Shown in pieces: positions 1 through 8,673 of a stretch of DNA of 64,000 bases. Source of the DNA: Eutrophosalina sp902522775 (GTDB taxonomy: Bacteria; Bacteroidota; Bacteroidia; Flavobacteriales; Flavobacteriaceae). The DNA is taken from positions 124,001 through 188,000 of the forward strand of contig CABYWQ010000001.1 of NCBI GenBank assembly GCA_902522775.1. The letters are read 5' to 3'. The translations under genes and the position numbers were made by a program. The notes under the pieces were generated by a model that was not told where the DNA came from, ran no database searches, and saw only the letters and a list, made by a program, of their open reading frames with translations. The stretch's first letter is position 1. Each line of letters begins with the position of its first letter.

Positions 1-716
1 GACGCAGCTGAGAAAAAAACATACTCTCTTATACCAATTCCACCAAATGAAAAAACTGAAAGAATGGATGATAGTACAAATACAAAAAGAATTCCAATGA
101 TATTTGATTTTAATCCCAGTGAAAATAATATGAATGATATAGATAAGAATTGAAAAAAATGAACAATTATTGAGAATAAGAAAGTTTTAAGGTACCCTTT
201 ATTGTTATTAAAAATAAGTTTTACGAGGCTTAGACCAAAAAAATAAATTACAGTAGTTAGCAAAATTTTTATAAAATAATTAAAGTTTAATATTGATCCA
301 TTTTCTAAAAAAATAAGTAGTATCACAAGGACACCTAGGCCAATTAGTCTGTCCTGAATGATAATCCTGATTGTTTTTTTTATTTCCCAATTGTAAATTT
401 TCTTAAATAAATATGTTTTATAAATATCACCACCAATTCCACCAGGAATAAAAAAATTATAAAACATGCCAATAACGTATAATTTCCCGTTCTCCAAAAA
501 AGATAAATTAAAGCCATTAATATTCATAAGATTTCTTAATCTTTCAGATGATATTATTTGAGAAATAAAATATAAAATAGGACTCAGTGCTAATAATAAT
601 AAATTTGAATTTTCAATAATAATTTTTAATGATTTAAAATTAATATTTGAAAATGTCAAATAAATAAAAAATATACTTAAGCAAATTTGAATGAATGAAA
701 ATATAGTTTTTTTCAA
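1..716 (-). CDS. Lysylphosphatidylglycerol synthase-like transmembrane protein (UPF0104 type), partial
   Basis: Reading the minus strand from 716 off the left edge gives about 238 residues of hydrophobic protein. Several membrane segments are visible, together with two motifs typical of the LPG_synthase_TM/AglD-like family: FIPGGIGGDIYK near residue 90 and FGGIGIREYVF close to the cut end. The family holds flippases or transporters of lipid-linked substrates; the substrate here is unknown. The frame opens directly after the stop of the AraC gene and contains no ATG before the family homology begins, so a TTG at 716 is the likely start. The gene lies 24 bases after the AraC gene and may be cotranscribed with it. 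The C-terminus lies outside the window. Confidence 0.75.
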   Translation of the reverse strand, partial: MKKTIFSFIQICLSIFFIYLTFSNINFKSLKIIIENSNLLLLALSPILYFISQIISSERLRNLMNINGFNLSFLENGKLYVIGMFYNFFIPGGIGGDIYKTYLFKKIYNWEIKKTIRIIIQDRLIGLGVLVILLIFLENGSILNFNYFIKILLTTVIYFFGLSLVKLIFNNNKGYLKTFLFSIIVHFFQFLSISFILFSLGLKSNIIGILFVFVLSSILSVFSFGGIGIREYVFFSAA

Positions 717-740
717 AAAAAATAATATATATATGGTTAA

Positions 741-1616
741 TTAATTTGAGCTTAAAAATTTCTTTGGTGTTGTTCCAAACTTGTTTTTAAATGCACTTAT
801 GAAATGACTAGAAGTGCTATAACCAAGATGCATCGCAACTTCATTTACATTATAATTTTTTGAAGTTAACATTTGACTAGCTACACTCATTTTATGTTCG
901 ATAAGATATCCATATACTGTATTTCCATATACTTGTTTAAATCCCTCTTTTAAATTTTTAACTGAAATCTCAACTTCTTTTGAGAGATCAATTAGTGATG
1001 GTGGATTAGTCATTCTTTCAATAATTATTTCTTTGGCATTTTTTATTTTTTTTACATTATTATCATCTGACAAAAAAGGACACAAATCAATATCTGGATT
1101 TGCTGATGCGTTGAAGTATACACTTAGTAGCTCAAAAATTTTCCCTTTTAAATAGAGTGATTTTACATTATCTCCAATTTTTTCATTAATTAATTGATTT
1201 AATATAGCTAACATCGACGGATGAAGAGGTTTATCTTTATAAAACTTTTTATTGATGTTACTTTCACTTAAAAAAGGTATTGTTTCTGAATCTTTAGAAA
1301 ATAATCCATGTAGTTTTTCAATACTTATTAGTAAACAAACAAGTCTTGATTCAGATTCAATTCTTACATCAACTGGAAGAGGAGTAATAGGATTATACAA
1401 TAAAATAGATACTTCATTTTTGAGTGGGAGACAATAACTTCCTTTATTGTAAATAAAATTGCATTCACCTTTTAGACAAAAATGAAATTGAATAAAGTTT
1501 GTTTGCGTTTCAAAGAAAACGGATTTGCTATCACTTTCAAAATTGGAAAATTTAAATAGGATTAAATCATCATCAATACTGTATTTGTTTTCCGAACTTA
1601 TTTTAATTTCATTCAT
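741..1616 (-). CDS. AraC-family transcriptional regulator
   Basis: A 291-residue protein. The C-terminal hundred residues (about 190-291) form a double helix-turn-helix of the AraC/XylS type, ending in the family signature seen as VAMHLGYSTSSHFISAFKNK followed by FGTTPKKF. The N-terminal part is a probable cupin-like sensing domain with no recognisable ligand motif. The protein should bind DNA in the cytoplasm. It is divergent from the exported DUF1080/Gfo-Idh sugar operon across a 134-base gap, the classic position for a local regulator, so control of that operon is the simplest inference but is unproven. The ligand is unknown. Confidence 0.85.
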   Translation of the reverse strand: MNEIKISSENKYSIDDDLILFKFSNFESDSKSVFFETQTNFIQFHFCLKGECNFIYNKGSYCLPLKNEVSILLYNPITPLPVDVRIESESRLVCLLISIEKLHGLFSKDSETIPFLSESNINKKFYKDKPLHPSMLAILNQLINEKIGDNVKSLYLKGKIFELLSVYFNASANPDIDLCPFLSDDNNVKKIKNAKEIIIERMTNPPSLIDLSKEVEISVKNLKEGFKQVYGNTVYGYLIEHKMSVASQMLTSKNYNVNEVAMHLGYSTSSHFISAFKNKFGTTPKKFLSSN

Positions 1617-1644
1617 TCTTAAAACTATAACTATTAATTAATAA

Positions 1645-1674
1645 CAAAGCTAAAATAGTAACTTTTTTATCCAA
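1645..1674 (-). promoter_or_regulatory. Candidate Bacteroidota-type promoter of the AraC gene
   Basis: On the minus strand a perfect -7 box TAGCTTTG (1652-1645) is preceded after 19 bases by TTG (1674-1672). This matches the Bacteroidota layout TTTG-N19-TAnnTTTG. Transcription would start near 1638, about 22 bases before the start codon at 1616. Confidence 0.5.
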
Positions 1675-1750
1675 TTATTTACTTAATGTCCTAATAATAT
1701 ATCGTTGTTTTTTTTTATATTATTTAATATTTGAATTTACCTCAAATCTT

Positions 1751-3172
1751 GTGAATAAAATATTTATAATTTTTTTTCTGCTTTTTGGTTTTACCAACTC
1801 ACAAGCCCAATGGGTTAATTTAATAAAAGAAGATTTAAAAAACTGGGAAATAAAACAAGGGAATGCACAATTTAAAATTAGTGATGGAGTAATATCGGCA
1901 ACATCAATTTTAAATTCAGCAAGTACATATCTTGCAACAAAAGAATTTTATTCTGATTTCATTTTAGAGTTTGAGGTCTTTGTTGATAAAGGTCTTAATT
2001 CTGGTGTTCAGTTCAGAAGTTTAATCAATGATGATGCTAATGAGCGGAATAAAGTTTATGGTTATCAGTGTGAGCTAGACACTGATGAATATAGGAGATG
2101 GTCTGGTGGTATTTATGATCAATCTAGGAGGGGGTTATTTTTATATCCACTTTCATTTAGTGAAAAAAGTAGAATGTCTTTTAAAAATAATGAGTGGAAC
2201 AAATTCCGTATTGAAGCTATAGGAAATATTATCAAAACTTGGGTTAATGGAATACAATGTTCATATCTCATTGATAAATCCTCAAATACAGGTTTTATTG
2301 CTTTACAAATCCACAGCATAAATAAAGTTGAAAATGTTGGAAAAAAAGTTAGTTGGAAAAATATAAAAATTTTAACTAAAGACCTTCAAAAAAATGTAAG
2401 AAGGAATCAATCGCATGTTAGAGTTATAAATAATATAGATAATTTTTTGTCAGATTATGAAATTAATGAGGGTTGGAAGTTCTTGTTTGATGGAAAAAGT
2501 TCAAGCGGATGGAAAAGTGCTGGCGGAAAATCTTTCCCAAAACATGGCTGGGAAATCAATGATGGAATATTAAAAGTATTAAGATCTGATGGCGCTGAAT
2601 CAAAAAATGGAGGTGATATTATAACAGTAGATAAATATTCAGACTTTGAGTTAGAGTTAGATTTTAAAATTTCTAAGGGTGCAAATAGTGGAATTAAATA
2701 TTATGTTGATACTGAAAAATATCAAGTAACTGGATCATCAATTGGTTTAGAGTTTCAGATTTTAGATGATTTTAATCACTCTGATGCAAATAAAGAAATT
2801 TATGTTTATGAATACGACGGAAAAAATAAAGTTTTGGTAAAAAATTATATAAAAACCAATAGAACTGTTGCTTCATTATATGATTTAATTAAGGCTGAAA
2901 ATTTAATGGAAAATCGATCAAAGAGACCTGTTTACCCAGGGACTTGGCATAGAGCAAGAATTATATCAATTGATGGAAAAGTTGAACATTGGTTAGATAA
3001 TATTAAGGTTCTTGAATACAATAGATTTTCTCAAGTGTTCAAATCATTAGTTGAGTATTCAAAATACTCAAAATATAAACAATTTGGCCAACTAAATGAA
3101 GGACATATTCTGCTTCAAGATCATGGAGAAGAAGTCAGTTTTAAAAATATTAAAATAAGAAACTTAAAATGA
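1751..3172 (+). CDS. Exported protein with two DUF1080 (3-keto-disaccharide hydrolase) domains
   Basis: A 473-residue protein starting at GTG 1751 with a clear signal peptide (hydrophobic stretch ending in NSQAQ near residue 20). It holds two copies of the DUF1080 / 3-keto-disaccharide hydrolase fold, about residues 22-210 and 235-473. The second copy has the typical opening WKFLFDGKSSSGW, the GANSGIKYY strand and the GTWHRARI strand; the first has SGVQFRS and NEWNKFRIEA. Family members act on 3-keto-glycosides or bind carbohydrate. The stop overlaps the start of the downstream Gfo/Idh gene (ATGA), so the two are translated together, suggesting an oxidoreductase and hydrolase pair for sugar breakdown. 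Substrate not predictable from sequence. Confidence 0.8.
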   Translation: MNKIFIIFFLLFGFTNSQAQWVNLIKEDLKNWEIKQGNAQFKISDGVISATSILNSASTYLATKEFYSDFILEFEVFVDKGLNSGVQFRSLINDDANERNKVYGYQCELDTDEYRRWSGGIYDQSRRGLFLYPLSFSEKSRMSFKNNEWNKFRIEAIGNIIKTWVNGIQCSYLIDKSSNTGFIALQIHSINKVENVGKKVSWKNIKILTKDLQKNVRRNQSHVRVINNIDNFLSDYEINEGWKFLFDGKSSSGWKSAGGKSFPKHGWEINDGILKVLRSDGAESKNGGDIITVDKYSDFELELDFKISKGANSGIKYYVDTEKYQVTGSSIGLEFQILDDFNHSDANKEIYVYEYDGKNKVLVKNYIKTNRTVASLYDLIKAENLMENRSKRPVYPGTWHRARIISIDGKVEHWLDNIKVLEYNRFSQVFKSLVEYSKYSKYKQFGQLNEGHILLQDHGEEVSFKNIKIRNLK

Positions 3173-4506
3173 AAAAAAGTAGAAGAAATTTTATAAAAAA
3201 ATCTGCCTTATCTGCACTAGGTTTTAGCTCTCTAGGCTCAGTTAATTCTTTTTCTGCAAAATCTTACAGAAAAATATTAGGCTCTAACGAAAGAATAAGT
3301 ATCGCTTTTCAGGGATTAGGCAGAAGAATACCAGGACTTTTAAATGCTTGCATTAATAGGAAGAATATAGAAATTTTATATTTCTGTGATGTAATGGATA
3401 AACAAATTCAAAGAACTCAGAAATCTTTTTTTAATAGTACTGGAAAAGAAGCTAAGGTTGAAAAAGATATACATAAAATTTTTGAGGATAAAGAAGTTGA
3501 TGCAATTATAATGGCCACACCAGATCATTGGCATGCTTACGGAGCTTGTAAAGCGATGGAACATGATAAGCATGTATATTTAGAAAAACCATGTAGTCAC
3601 AACATGTATGAAAATGAAATATTAGTTGATTATCAAAAACATTTCAACAAAAAAATTCAAATGGGAAATCAACAAAGATCATCACCTCATACAATTGACT
3701 TAGTTAATAAAATTAAAGATGGTTTGATAGGACAATCTTACATGGCTGTGGCATATTATCATAATAACAGACCCAGAGTTCCAAATCAAAAAAAATATTC
3801 TATTCCAAAAGGTTTGGATTGGAATCTTTTTCAAGGTCCAGCAAAGAGGAGAGAATATACTTTTGATACTTGGGATTATAATTGGCGTTGGTATGGTTGG
3901 TTGTATGGAACAGGTGAAGCTGGAAACAACGCAACTCATGAGTTGGATGTAGCAAGATGGGCTTTAGATGTAAAATATCCATCAAAAGTTGATGTATATG
4001 CAGGAAAATATCATTACATCGATGATGGATGGACCATGTATGACACCATGGAAGCTAAGTTTAAGTTTCCTGAAAATAAAGTTATAACATGGGATGGTCA
4101 GAGCAGGAATGCATATAAAAAAGATATTGAAGGAGGTAGGGGAACAAAGATATTTGGATCAAAGGGAACTGTTTTAGTTGATAGGAATGGTTATAAAGTT
4201 TTTGATCTTTCTAACAGATTAATCTATAATAGTAGGGAAGATCAAAAATTTATCAAAATAGAAAGAAGTATGACATATCTTCATTTTGACAATTTTTTTA
4301 ATTCAATAAGTCATGGTGAAAAATTAAATTCTCCCATTGAAGATGCAGCAATTAGTCAAAGTATGGTTCATTATGCAAACATTTCTTACAGAATAAATAA
4401 GGATTTTAAAATAAACCCTGTAAATGGAGGAATTAATGACAGAAAAGCAAAAAAAATGTGGTCAAGAGAATATGAAAAGGGTTGGAGTTTAAATAAAATC
4501 AGCTAG
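3169..4506 (+). CDS. Gfo/Idh/MocA-family oxidoreductase with twin-arginine-like signal
   Basis: A 445-residue NAD(P)-dependent sugar or cyclitol oxidoreductase. Residues 1-32 carry an RRNFIKKSA twin-arginine-like leader, implying folded export with cofactor bound. The dinucleotide fold follows (about 40-160), with AFQGLGRRIPG and the hallmark EKP in LEKPCSHN; the alpha/beta C-terminal domain includes NATHELDVARWA, the usual catalytic His region. It overlaps the DUF1080 gene by four bases. Exported relatives in Bacteroidota include GH109-like enzymes and 3-keto-glycoside dehydrogenases; given the DUF1080 partner I favour oxidation at C3 of a glycoside, as inference. Its end overlaps the convergent M48 gene by 8 bases. 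Confidence 0.85.
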   Translation: MKKSRRNFIKKSALSALGFSSLGSVNSFSAKSYRKILGSNERISIAFQGLGRRIPGLLNACINRKNIEILYFCDVMDKQIQRTQKSFFNSTGKEAKVEKDIHKIFEDKEVDAIIMATPDHWHAYGACKAMEHDKHVYLEKPCSHNMYENEILVDYQKHFNKKIQMGNQQRSSPHTIDLVNKIKDGLIGQSYMAVAYYHNNRPRVPNQKKYSIPKGLDWNLFQGPAKRREYTFDTWDYNWRWYGWLYGTGEAGNNATHELDVARWALDVKYPSKVDVYAGKYHYIDDGWTMYDTMEAKFKFPENKVITWDGQSRNAYKKDIEGGRGTKIFGSKGTVLVDRNGYKVFDLSNRLIYNSREDQKFIKIERSMTYLHFDNFFNSISHGEKLNSPIEDAAISQSMVHYANISYRINKDFKINPVNGGINDRKAKKMWSREYEKGWSLNKIS

Positions 4507-5734
4507 AGCTAAGTGCATCTAGTCTTTTAATTAAAGGGGGATGTGAATAATGAACAAAGACGTAAAATGGATGTGGATACAAATTAGATAAACTGTTGAC
4601 TGAAAGTTTTTTTAAGGCTAGTACAAGAGCATCTCCATTGTAAGTTTCTTTCGCAAATTTATCAGCTTCATATTCATTTTTTCTACTCAAAATATTCATA
4701 AAAATTCCTGTAATTAATCCAATAGGACTGTAAAGCATTGAAAAAACAACCAGCCCTAGATGAAAACTATTAATTTTTCCACCCAAAGAATTGATTAATT
4801 CTGAATTATTAAGACATAACTCTAAAAGAAATGTGATGAGTCCAATTTGGATTATTGATAAAATTAATCCTTGATAAATATGTTTTTTCTTGAAATGACC
4901 CACTTCGTGAGCTAGTACAGCAACTAATTCTTCCTCACTATGTTTTTCAACCAAGGTATCAAATAGTGCAATTGTTTTTTTCGGACCAATTCCTGAAAAA
5001 TAAGCATTGGCTTTAGTCGATCTTTTTGAACCATCAATTATAAATATATTGTTCAATGAATAACCAATTTTTTTGGAATATGTTTCAATTTTTTCTTTTA
5101 AACTACCTTCGCTAATTGGAACAAGTTTATTGAATAATGGAACAATTAATGAAGTATAAAACATATTCATAAACAAAGTAAAAAAAGACAATCCAAGCCA
5201 AAGATAAATCCAAAATCCATGACTTATTTTACTGTAAACTAGTAGAGTTGCATAAAGTAAAACTCCACCAATTAATAAAGCGAGAAAAACTCCCTTTAAT
5301 TTATCCAAAATAAATGTATTGATAGTTGTTTTATTAAATCCAAATTTTGATTCAATATAAAATGTTGAATAATATTGAAAAGGAATAGAGATAATTAAAT
5401 TAAATAAATAAAATGTTAAGAAAAATAATGATGATTGAATAAAAATGTTATCAAAATTAATCATAAAATAGTCACTTACTTTTCCATATAATCCAAGTGT
5501 TAATAAAAAAATAGTAATTGAAAAATTTATTGTAGATGAAAAGAAAGATAATTTTCCATTAGCTTTTTTATATTCTTTAGCTTTTTTGTATTTGTCTTTA
5601 TCATAGAAATCTTTTAAAGATTTAGGAATGTGATCTTTCCAGTTATTATCATTAATATATTCAAGAATAGTTGAAAAAATATAGTTTAAACTTACAAGAA
5701 ATATTAATATTAAAAGCCATTCATTTTTTTCCAT
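4499..5734 (-). CDS. M48-family membrane metallopeptidase (Ste24/CAAX prenyl protease-like)
   Basis: A 411-residue polytopic membrane protein. The zinc site HEVGH lies at residues 276-280, and the third ligand is probably Glu354 in NEYEAD. Transmembrane segments flank the site (around 65-85, 100-120, 150-170, 175-200, 290-310, 325-350), as in Ste24-type proteases. Bacterial relatives take part in membrane-protein quality control or peptide processing; prenylated CAAX substrates are not expected in bacteria. Two bases separate it from the upstream esterase gene (5737-6600), so the two are probably cotranscribed. Confidence 0.88.
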   Translation of the reverse strand: MEKNEWLLILIFLVSLNYIFSTILEYINDNNWKDHIPKSLKDFYDKDKYKKAKEYKKANGKLSFFSSTINFSITIFLLTLGLYGKVSDYFMINFDNIFIQSSLFFLTFYLFNLIISIPFQYYSTFYIESKFGFNKTTINTFILDKLKGVFLALLIGGVLLYATLLVYSKISHGFWIYLWLGLSFFTLFMNMFYTSLIVPLFNKLVPISEGSLKEKIETYSKKIGYSLNNIFIIDGSKRSTKANAYFSGIGPKKTIALFDTLVEKHSEEELVAVLAHEVGHFKKKHIYQGLILSIIQIGLITFLLELCLNNSELINSLGGKINSFHLGLVVFSMLYSPIGLITGIFMNILSRKNEYEADKFAKETYNGDALVLALKKLSVNSLSNLYPHPFYVFVHYSHPPLIKRLDALSSS

Positions 5735-5736
5735 TT

Positions 5737-6600
5737 TTAAAATTTTTTAAAGAATTTCCATACTTCATCGAATAATATTGAATATGATCGTGTGACTCCA
5801 TGTCCTATATTTTCAAGCCTTAAATATCTAACTTCTTTTCCAGCATCACAATTTTTAAAATCGTATAATCTATTCACTCCATAATCTTCAAAACTGTCAC
5901 CCACAAATTTTAATTCAGAACTAGAACAATCAAAGGTTGAAGCCCATAATTTTGCACTGTCTAATGCGTCTAAAAAAATATGAGTGCCAGGACCTGGTCC
6001 TCCATTAATAGGAACTACGTTATCTTTACCTCCATTAACTTGAAAAATAGAAATTGGTTGAGTTGATGGTTTTATTGGCATACTTTGCATTAATTGACTT
6101 ACAATTGGAGCTATAGCATTAAAATGATTAGTTTCAATGGCTAATTTATTAACCATTCCAGATCCATTTGAACTACCAATTGCATACATTTTATTTAAAT
6201 TAAGGTTCAAATAATTTTTTAATTCATCAATAATTAAATTAGTAAATTCAACATCATCTGCAGTTGATTTTTCAGAACCTAAATTCCATGATTTTAAATA
6301 TCCTTGAGGATAAATTCCTATAAATTCTCCATTATCGGTAAACTTCTTTAAAATATTAATCCAATTTCTATTACTTCCTCCATTTCCATGATATGCAAAA
6401 ACTATAGGATAGTCTTTTGATGTATCAATTTCTAAGGGAGTTTGAATTAGAACTGACCTTGGAACTTTTGAACCATTAATACTTTGATTTATAAATATCT
6501 CTGACGAGCTAATTTCACTTGTTTTTGATGATTCTAACTGTGAATTACTACATGAAATTATAACAAACGTTAATAATATTTTAAAAACTATATATCTCAT
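5737..6600 (-). CDS. Alpha/beta-hydrolase lipoprotein (PHB depolymerase / feruloyl esterase-like)
   Basis: A 287-residue protein with a lipoprotein signal: the lipobox VIISC puts the lipidated Cys at residue 17. The hydrolase core shows the oxyanion-region motif AYHGNGGSNRNW (69-80) and the nucleophile elbow GSSNG (Ser144). The catalytic His is probably in the C-terminal ENIGHGV. This is the pattern of the LpqC/PHB-depolymerase esterases. It is probably an outer-membrane or periplasmic esterase on plant- or algae-derived esters; the true substrate is unknown. It lies between ssrA and the M48 protease, all on the minus strand. Confidence 0.75.
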   Translation of the reverse strand: MRYIVFKILLTFVIISCSNSQLESSKTSEISSSEIFINQSINGSKVPRSVLIQTPLEIDTSKDYPIVFAYHGNGGSNRNWINILKKFTDNGEFIGIYPQGYLKSWNLGSEKSTADDVEFTNLIIDELKNYLNLNLNKMYAIGSSNGSGMVNKLAIETNHFNAIAPIVSQLMQSMPIKPSTQPISIFQVNGGKDNVVPINGGPGPGTHIFLDALDSAKLWASTFDCSSSELKFVGDSFEDYGVNRLYDFKNCDAGKEVRYLRLENIGHGVTRSYSILFDEVWKFFKKF

Positions 6601-6617
6601 AATTATTTAAAAATTTG

Positions 6618-7005
6618 TGGAGTCGGAGGGAATCGAACCCTCGTCCAAACGACTGAAATTTTAGATTTCTACAAATTTAGTTTTCATTTAATTTTCGATA
6701 GTATTCTTGCTGAAAACTACACAAACACTACTTATCTTCAGAATTTCAGATAATTATCGAAGCAATAGTTATCCTATGTTAACATAACTGTGTCTCAATG
6801 AAATAATTGTTAACAAAAAAAATTTCGAGACATCTCGCTTTTCTACCTTGTAGAACATGGCTAGACCTACTATAATTCAGTCTTAAGCAGCAAGAGCGTA
6901 TTTATTTTCGCCATTTAAAAGTTTTAGTTGATATTAACGAGCTGTAACTAATCGCTCGATTTGCTTTCTAATATTACTAAATCGCTGTCAAATCCAGTCG
7001 ACCCC
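6618..7005 (-). ncRNA. ssrA: tmRNA (transfer-messenger RNA)
   Basis: The minus strand begins GGGGTCGACTGGATTTGAC and ends GGTTCGATTCCCTCCGACTCC plus A. These ends pair as a 7-bp acceptor stem with a T-loop, the tRNA-like domain of tmRNA. The tag frame is 6912-6883, resume codon GGC, encoding GENKYALAA and then TAA. The discriminator A is followed by CAA, so the CCA end is apparently not encoded and must be added. Length about 388 bases. It rescues stalled ribosomes and tags proteins for proteolysis. The tag resembles those I know from Flavobacteriia (GENNYALAA type). Confidence 0.95.
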
Positions 7006-7031
7006 AAAATTTCAATGAACTAAAATGTAAG

Positions 7032-7039
7032 CAAAAGTA
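7032..7039 (-). promoter_or_regulatory. Candidate -7 promoter box of ssrA
   Basis: TACTTTTG on the minus strand fits TAnnTTTG and sits 27 bases before the mature tmRNA 5' end, leaving a short leader for RNase P to remove. I find no good TTTG element at the expected upstream spacing, so only the -7 box is claimed. Confidence 0.4.
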
Positions 7040-7049
7040 ATAAATACAA

Positions 7050-7850
7050 TTAAATTGAAGATCTTAACCTAACTAGTTTCTCAATGAGATATTTCAATTG
7101 ATCTAGAGGAAGCATATTTTTTCCATCACTTTTAGCTTCATCAGGATTATAATGAGTTTCTATAAATATACCATCTACACCTGAAGCAATACCAGCTTTA
7201 GCCAAAGTCTCTATTAATTCAGGTTTCCCACCAGTAATTCCACTAGATTGATTAGGTTGTTGTAAAGAGTGAGTAATATCGAGAACTACAGGCGCATATT
7301 CTTTCATTTTTGGGATGGATCTAAAATCAACAACTAAATCTTGGTAACCAAACGTGCTTCCTCTTTCAGTAATAAGTACATTGGAATTTCCAGATTCTTT
7401 TACTTTTTGAACAGCAAAGGACATAGATTCAGGACTCATAAATTGACCTTTTTTAATATTAATTATTTTTCCTGTTTTTGCAGCTGCAACAATTAAATCA
7501 GTTTGTCTTGCTAAAAAAGCAGGTATTTGTAATATATCAACATAACTAGATGCAAGTTTAGCATGTTTAATTTCATGAATATCAGTAGTGGTTGGAATTG
7601 AAAACTCTTTGCCAACTTTTTTTAAAATTTCCAAAGCATTTTGATCACCAATACCTGTGAAACTACCTAATCTAGTTCTATTTGCTTTTTTAAAACTACC
7701 TTTAAATACAAAGTTTATTTCAAAATTCTTACAAATAGTATTTATTTCATTACATATCTTAAATGCCATCTCCTCATTTTCAATAGCACATGGTCCTGCA
7801 ATTAAAAAAAATGATTTTGGACTATTAAGTATATTATCTAGATTAAGCAT
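7050..7850 (-). CDS. kdsA: 3-deoxy-8-phosphooctulonate synthase
   Basis: A 266-residue enzyme that condenses arabinose 5-phosphate with phosphoenolpyruvate to make Kdo-8-phosphate for the lipopolysaccharide inner core. It shows the KdsA landmarks FLIAGPCAIE near the N-terminus, KGSFKKANR (about residue 50), ITERGSTFGY, VVLDITHSLQQPN and the C-terminal FIETHYNPDEAKSDG. The length is close to that of other KdsA proteins. It lies 12 bases after ftsE on the same strand. Its presence supports a Gram-negative envelope with Kdo. Confidence 0.97.
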   Translation of the reverse strand: MLNLDNILNSPKSFFLIAGPCAIENEEMAFKICNEINTICKNFEINFVFKGSFKKANRTRLGSFTGIGDQNALEILKKVGKEFSIPTTTDIHEIKHAKLASSYVDILQIPAFLARQTDLIVAAAKTGKIINIKKGQFMSPESMSFAVQKVKESGNSNVLITERGSTFGYQDLVVDFRSIPKMKEYAPVVLDITHSLQQPNQSSGITGGKPELIETLAKAGIASGVDGIFIETHYNPDEAKSDGKNMLPLDQLKYLIEKLVRLRSSI

Positions 7851-7862
7851 TTATTGCAAATA

Positions 7863-8543
7863 TTATGTTTTTTTTATTAATTCAAATATCCTTTCGTTTT
7901 CAATTCTGATAGTTTTTTTTGGGTTTTTTGAAATCAGTTGGTAATCATGAGTTGCCATTATTATTGAAGTTCCTTGAGAATTAATTGAATTTAATATATT
8001 CATTATTTCTAAACTAGTAGCAGGATCTAAATTTCCTGTTGGTTCATCTGCTAAAACTAATTTAGGCTTATTTAATAATGCTCTCGCTATACTAACTCTT
8101 TGTTTTTCGCCTCCAGATAGTTCATTTGGTAATCTATTTTTACAATCATTCATTTTAACTTGTTCAAGTACATTGTCAATTCTTTTTTCAATTTTTTCTT
8201 TTTTTTTCCACTCAGTGGCTTTTAGTACAAATTCAAGATTTTTAGAAACAGATCTGTCAGGTAATAATTTAAAATCTTGAAAAATAATGCCAATTTTTCT
8301 TCTAAGATTTGGAATTTCTTTTCTTTTAATTTTGATTAAATCATACCCTAAAACCTCAGCTTCACCTTGTTTTACAGCTAAATCAGCGTAAATAGTCCTT
8401 AAAATACTACTTTTACCACTGCCAGTTTTACCAATTAAGTAAATAAAATCCTTCGCAATAATTTCAAGATTAATGTTCTTTAGAGCTTTATTGTCATTAA
8501 GTTTAATTTCAACTTTATCAAAATAAATTATTTTCTCTGTCAT
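7863..8543 (-). CDS. ftsE: FtsE-like ABC transporter ATP-binding protein
   Basis: A 226-residue ABC ATPase with Walker A GKTGSGKSS (38-46), Q-loop in IIFQDFKLLPDRSV, signature LSGGE (141-145) and Walker B LVLADEP (161-167). The size and the Q-loop text fit FtsE, which pairs with the membrane protein FtsX to control cell-wall hydrolysis at division. No ftsX lies nearby, so the partner must be elsewhere. LolD or MacB-type ATPases are the main alternatives, but the compact length and RSV motif favour FtsE. Confidence 0.8.
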   Translation of the reverse strand: MTEKIIYFDKVEIKLNDNKALKNINLEIIAKDFIYLIGKTGSGKSSILRTIYADLAVKQGEAEVLGYDLIKIKRKEIPNLRRKIGIIFQDFKLLPDRSVSKNLEFVLKATEWKKKEKIEKRIDNVLEQVKMNDCKNRLPNELSGGEKQRVSIARALLNKPKLVLADEPTGNLDPATSLEIMNILNSINSQGTSIIMATHDYQLISKNPKKTIRIENERIFELIKKT

Positions 8544-8628
8544 AATAATATTATAAAGTTATTAATTCATTTGTTATAATAGTTTTTTTTTAACAAATAC
8601 AAAAAATATTGTTATTAGTAGCTTCAAA

Positions 8629-8642
8629 CCATATTTATATGG
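8629..8642. promoter_or_regulatory. Short inverted repeat upstream of asnB
   Basis: CCATAT and ATATGG flank a TT centre, 31 bases before the asnB start, in the divergent gap between ftsE and asnB. It could be a dimeric operator. In sequence this AT-rich, a chance repeat is possible. Confidence 0.25.
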
Positions 8643-8673
8643 AAATATTTGATCATATTTACCAAAAAAATTT

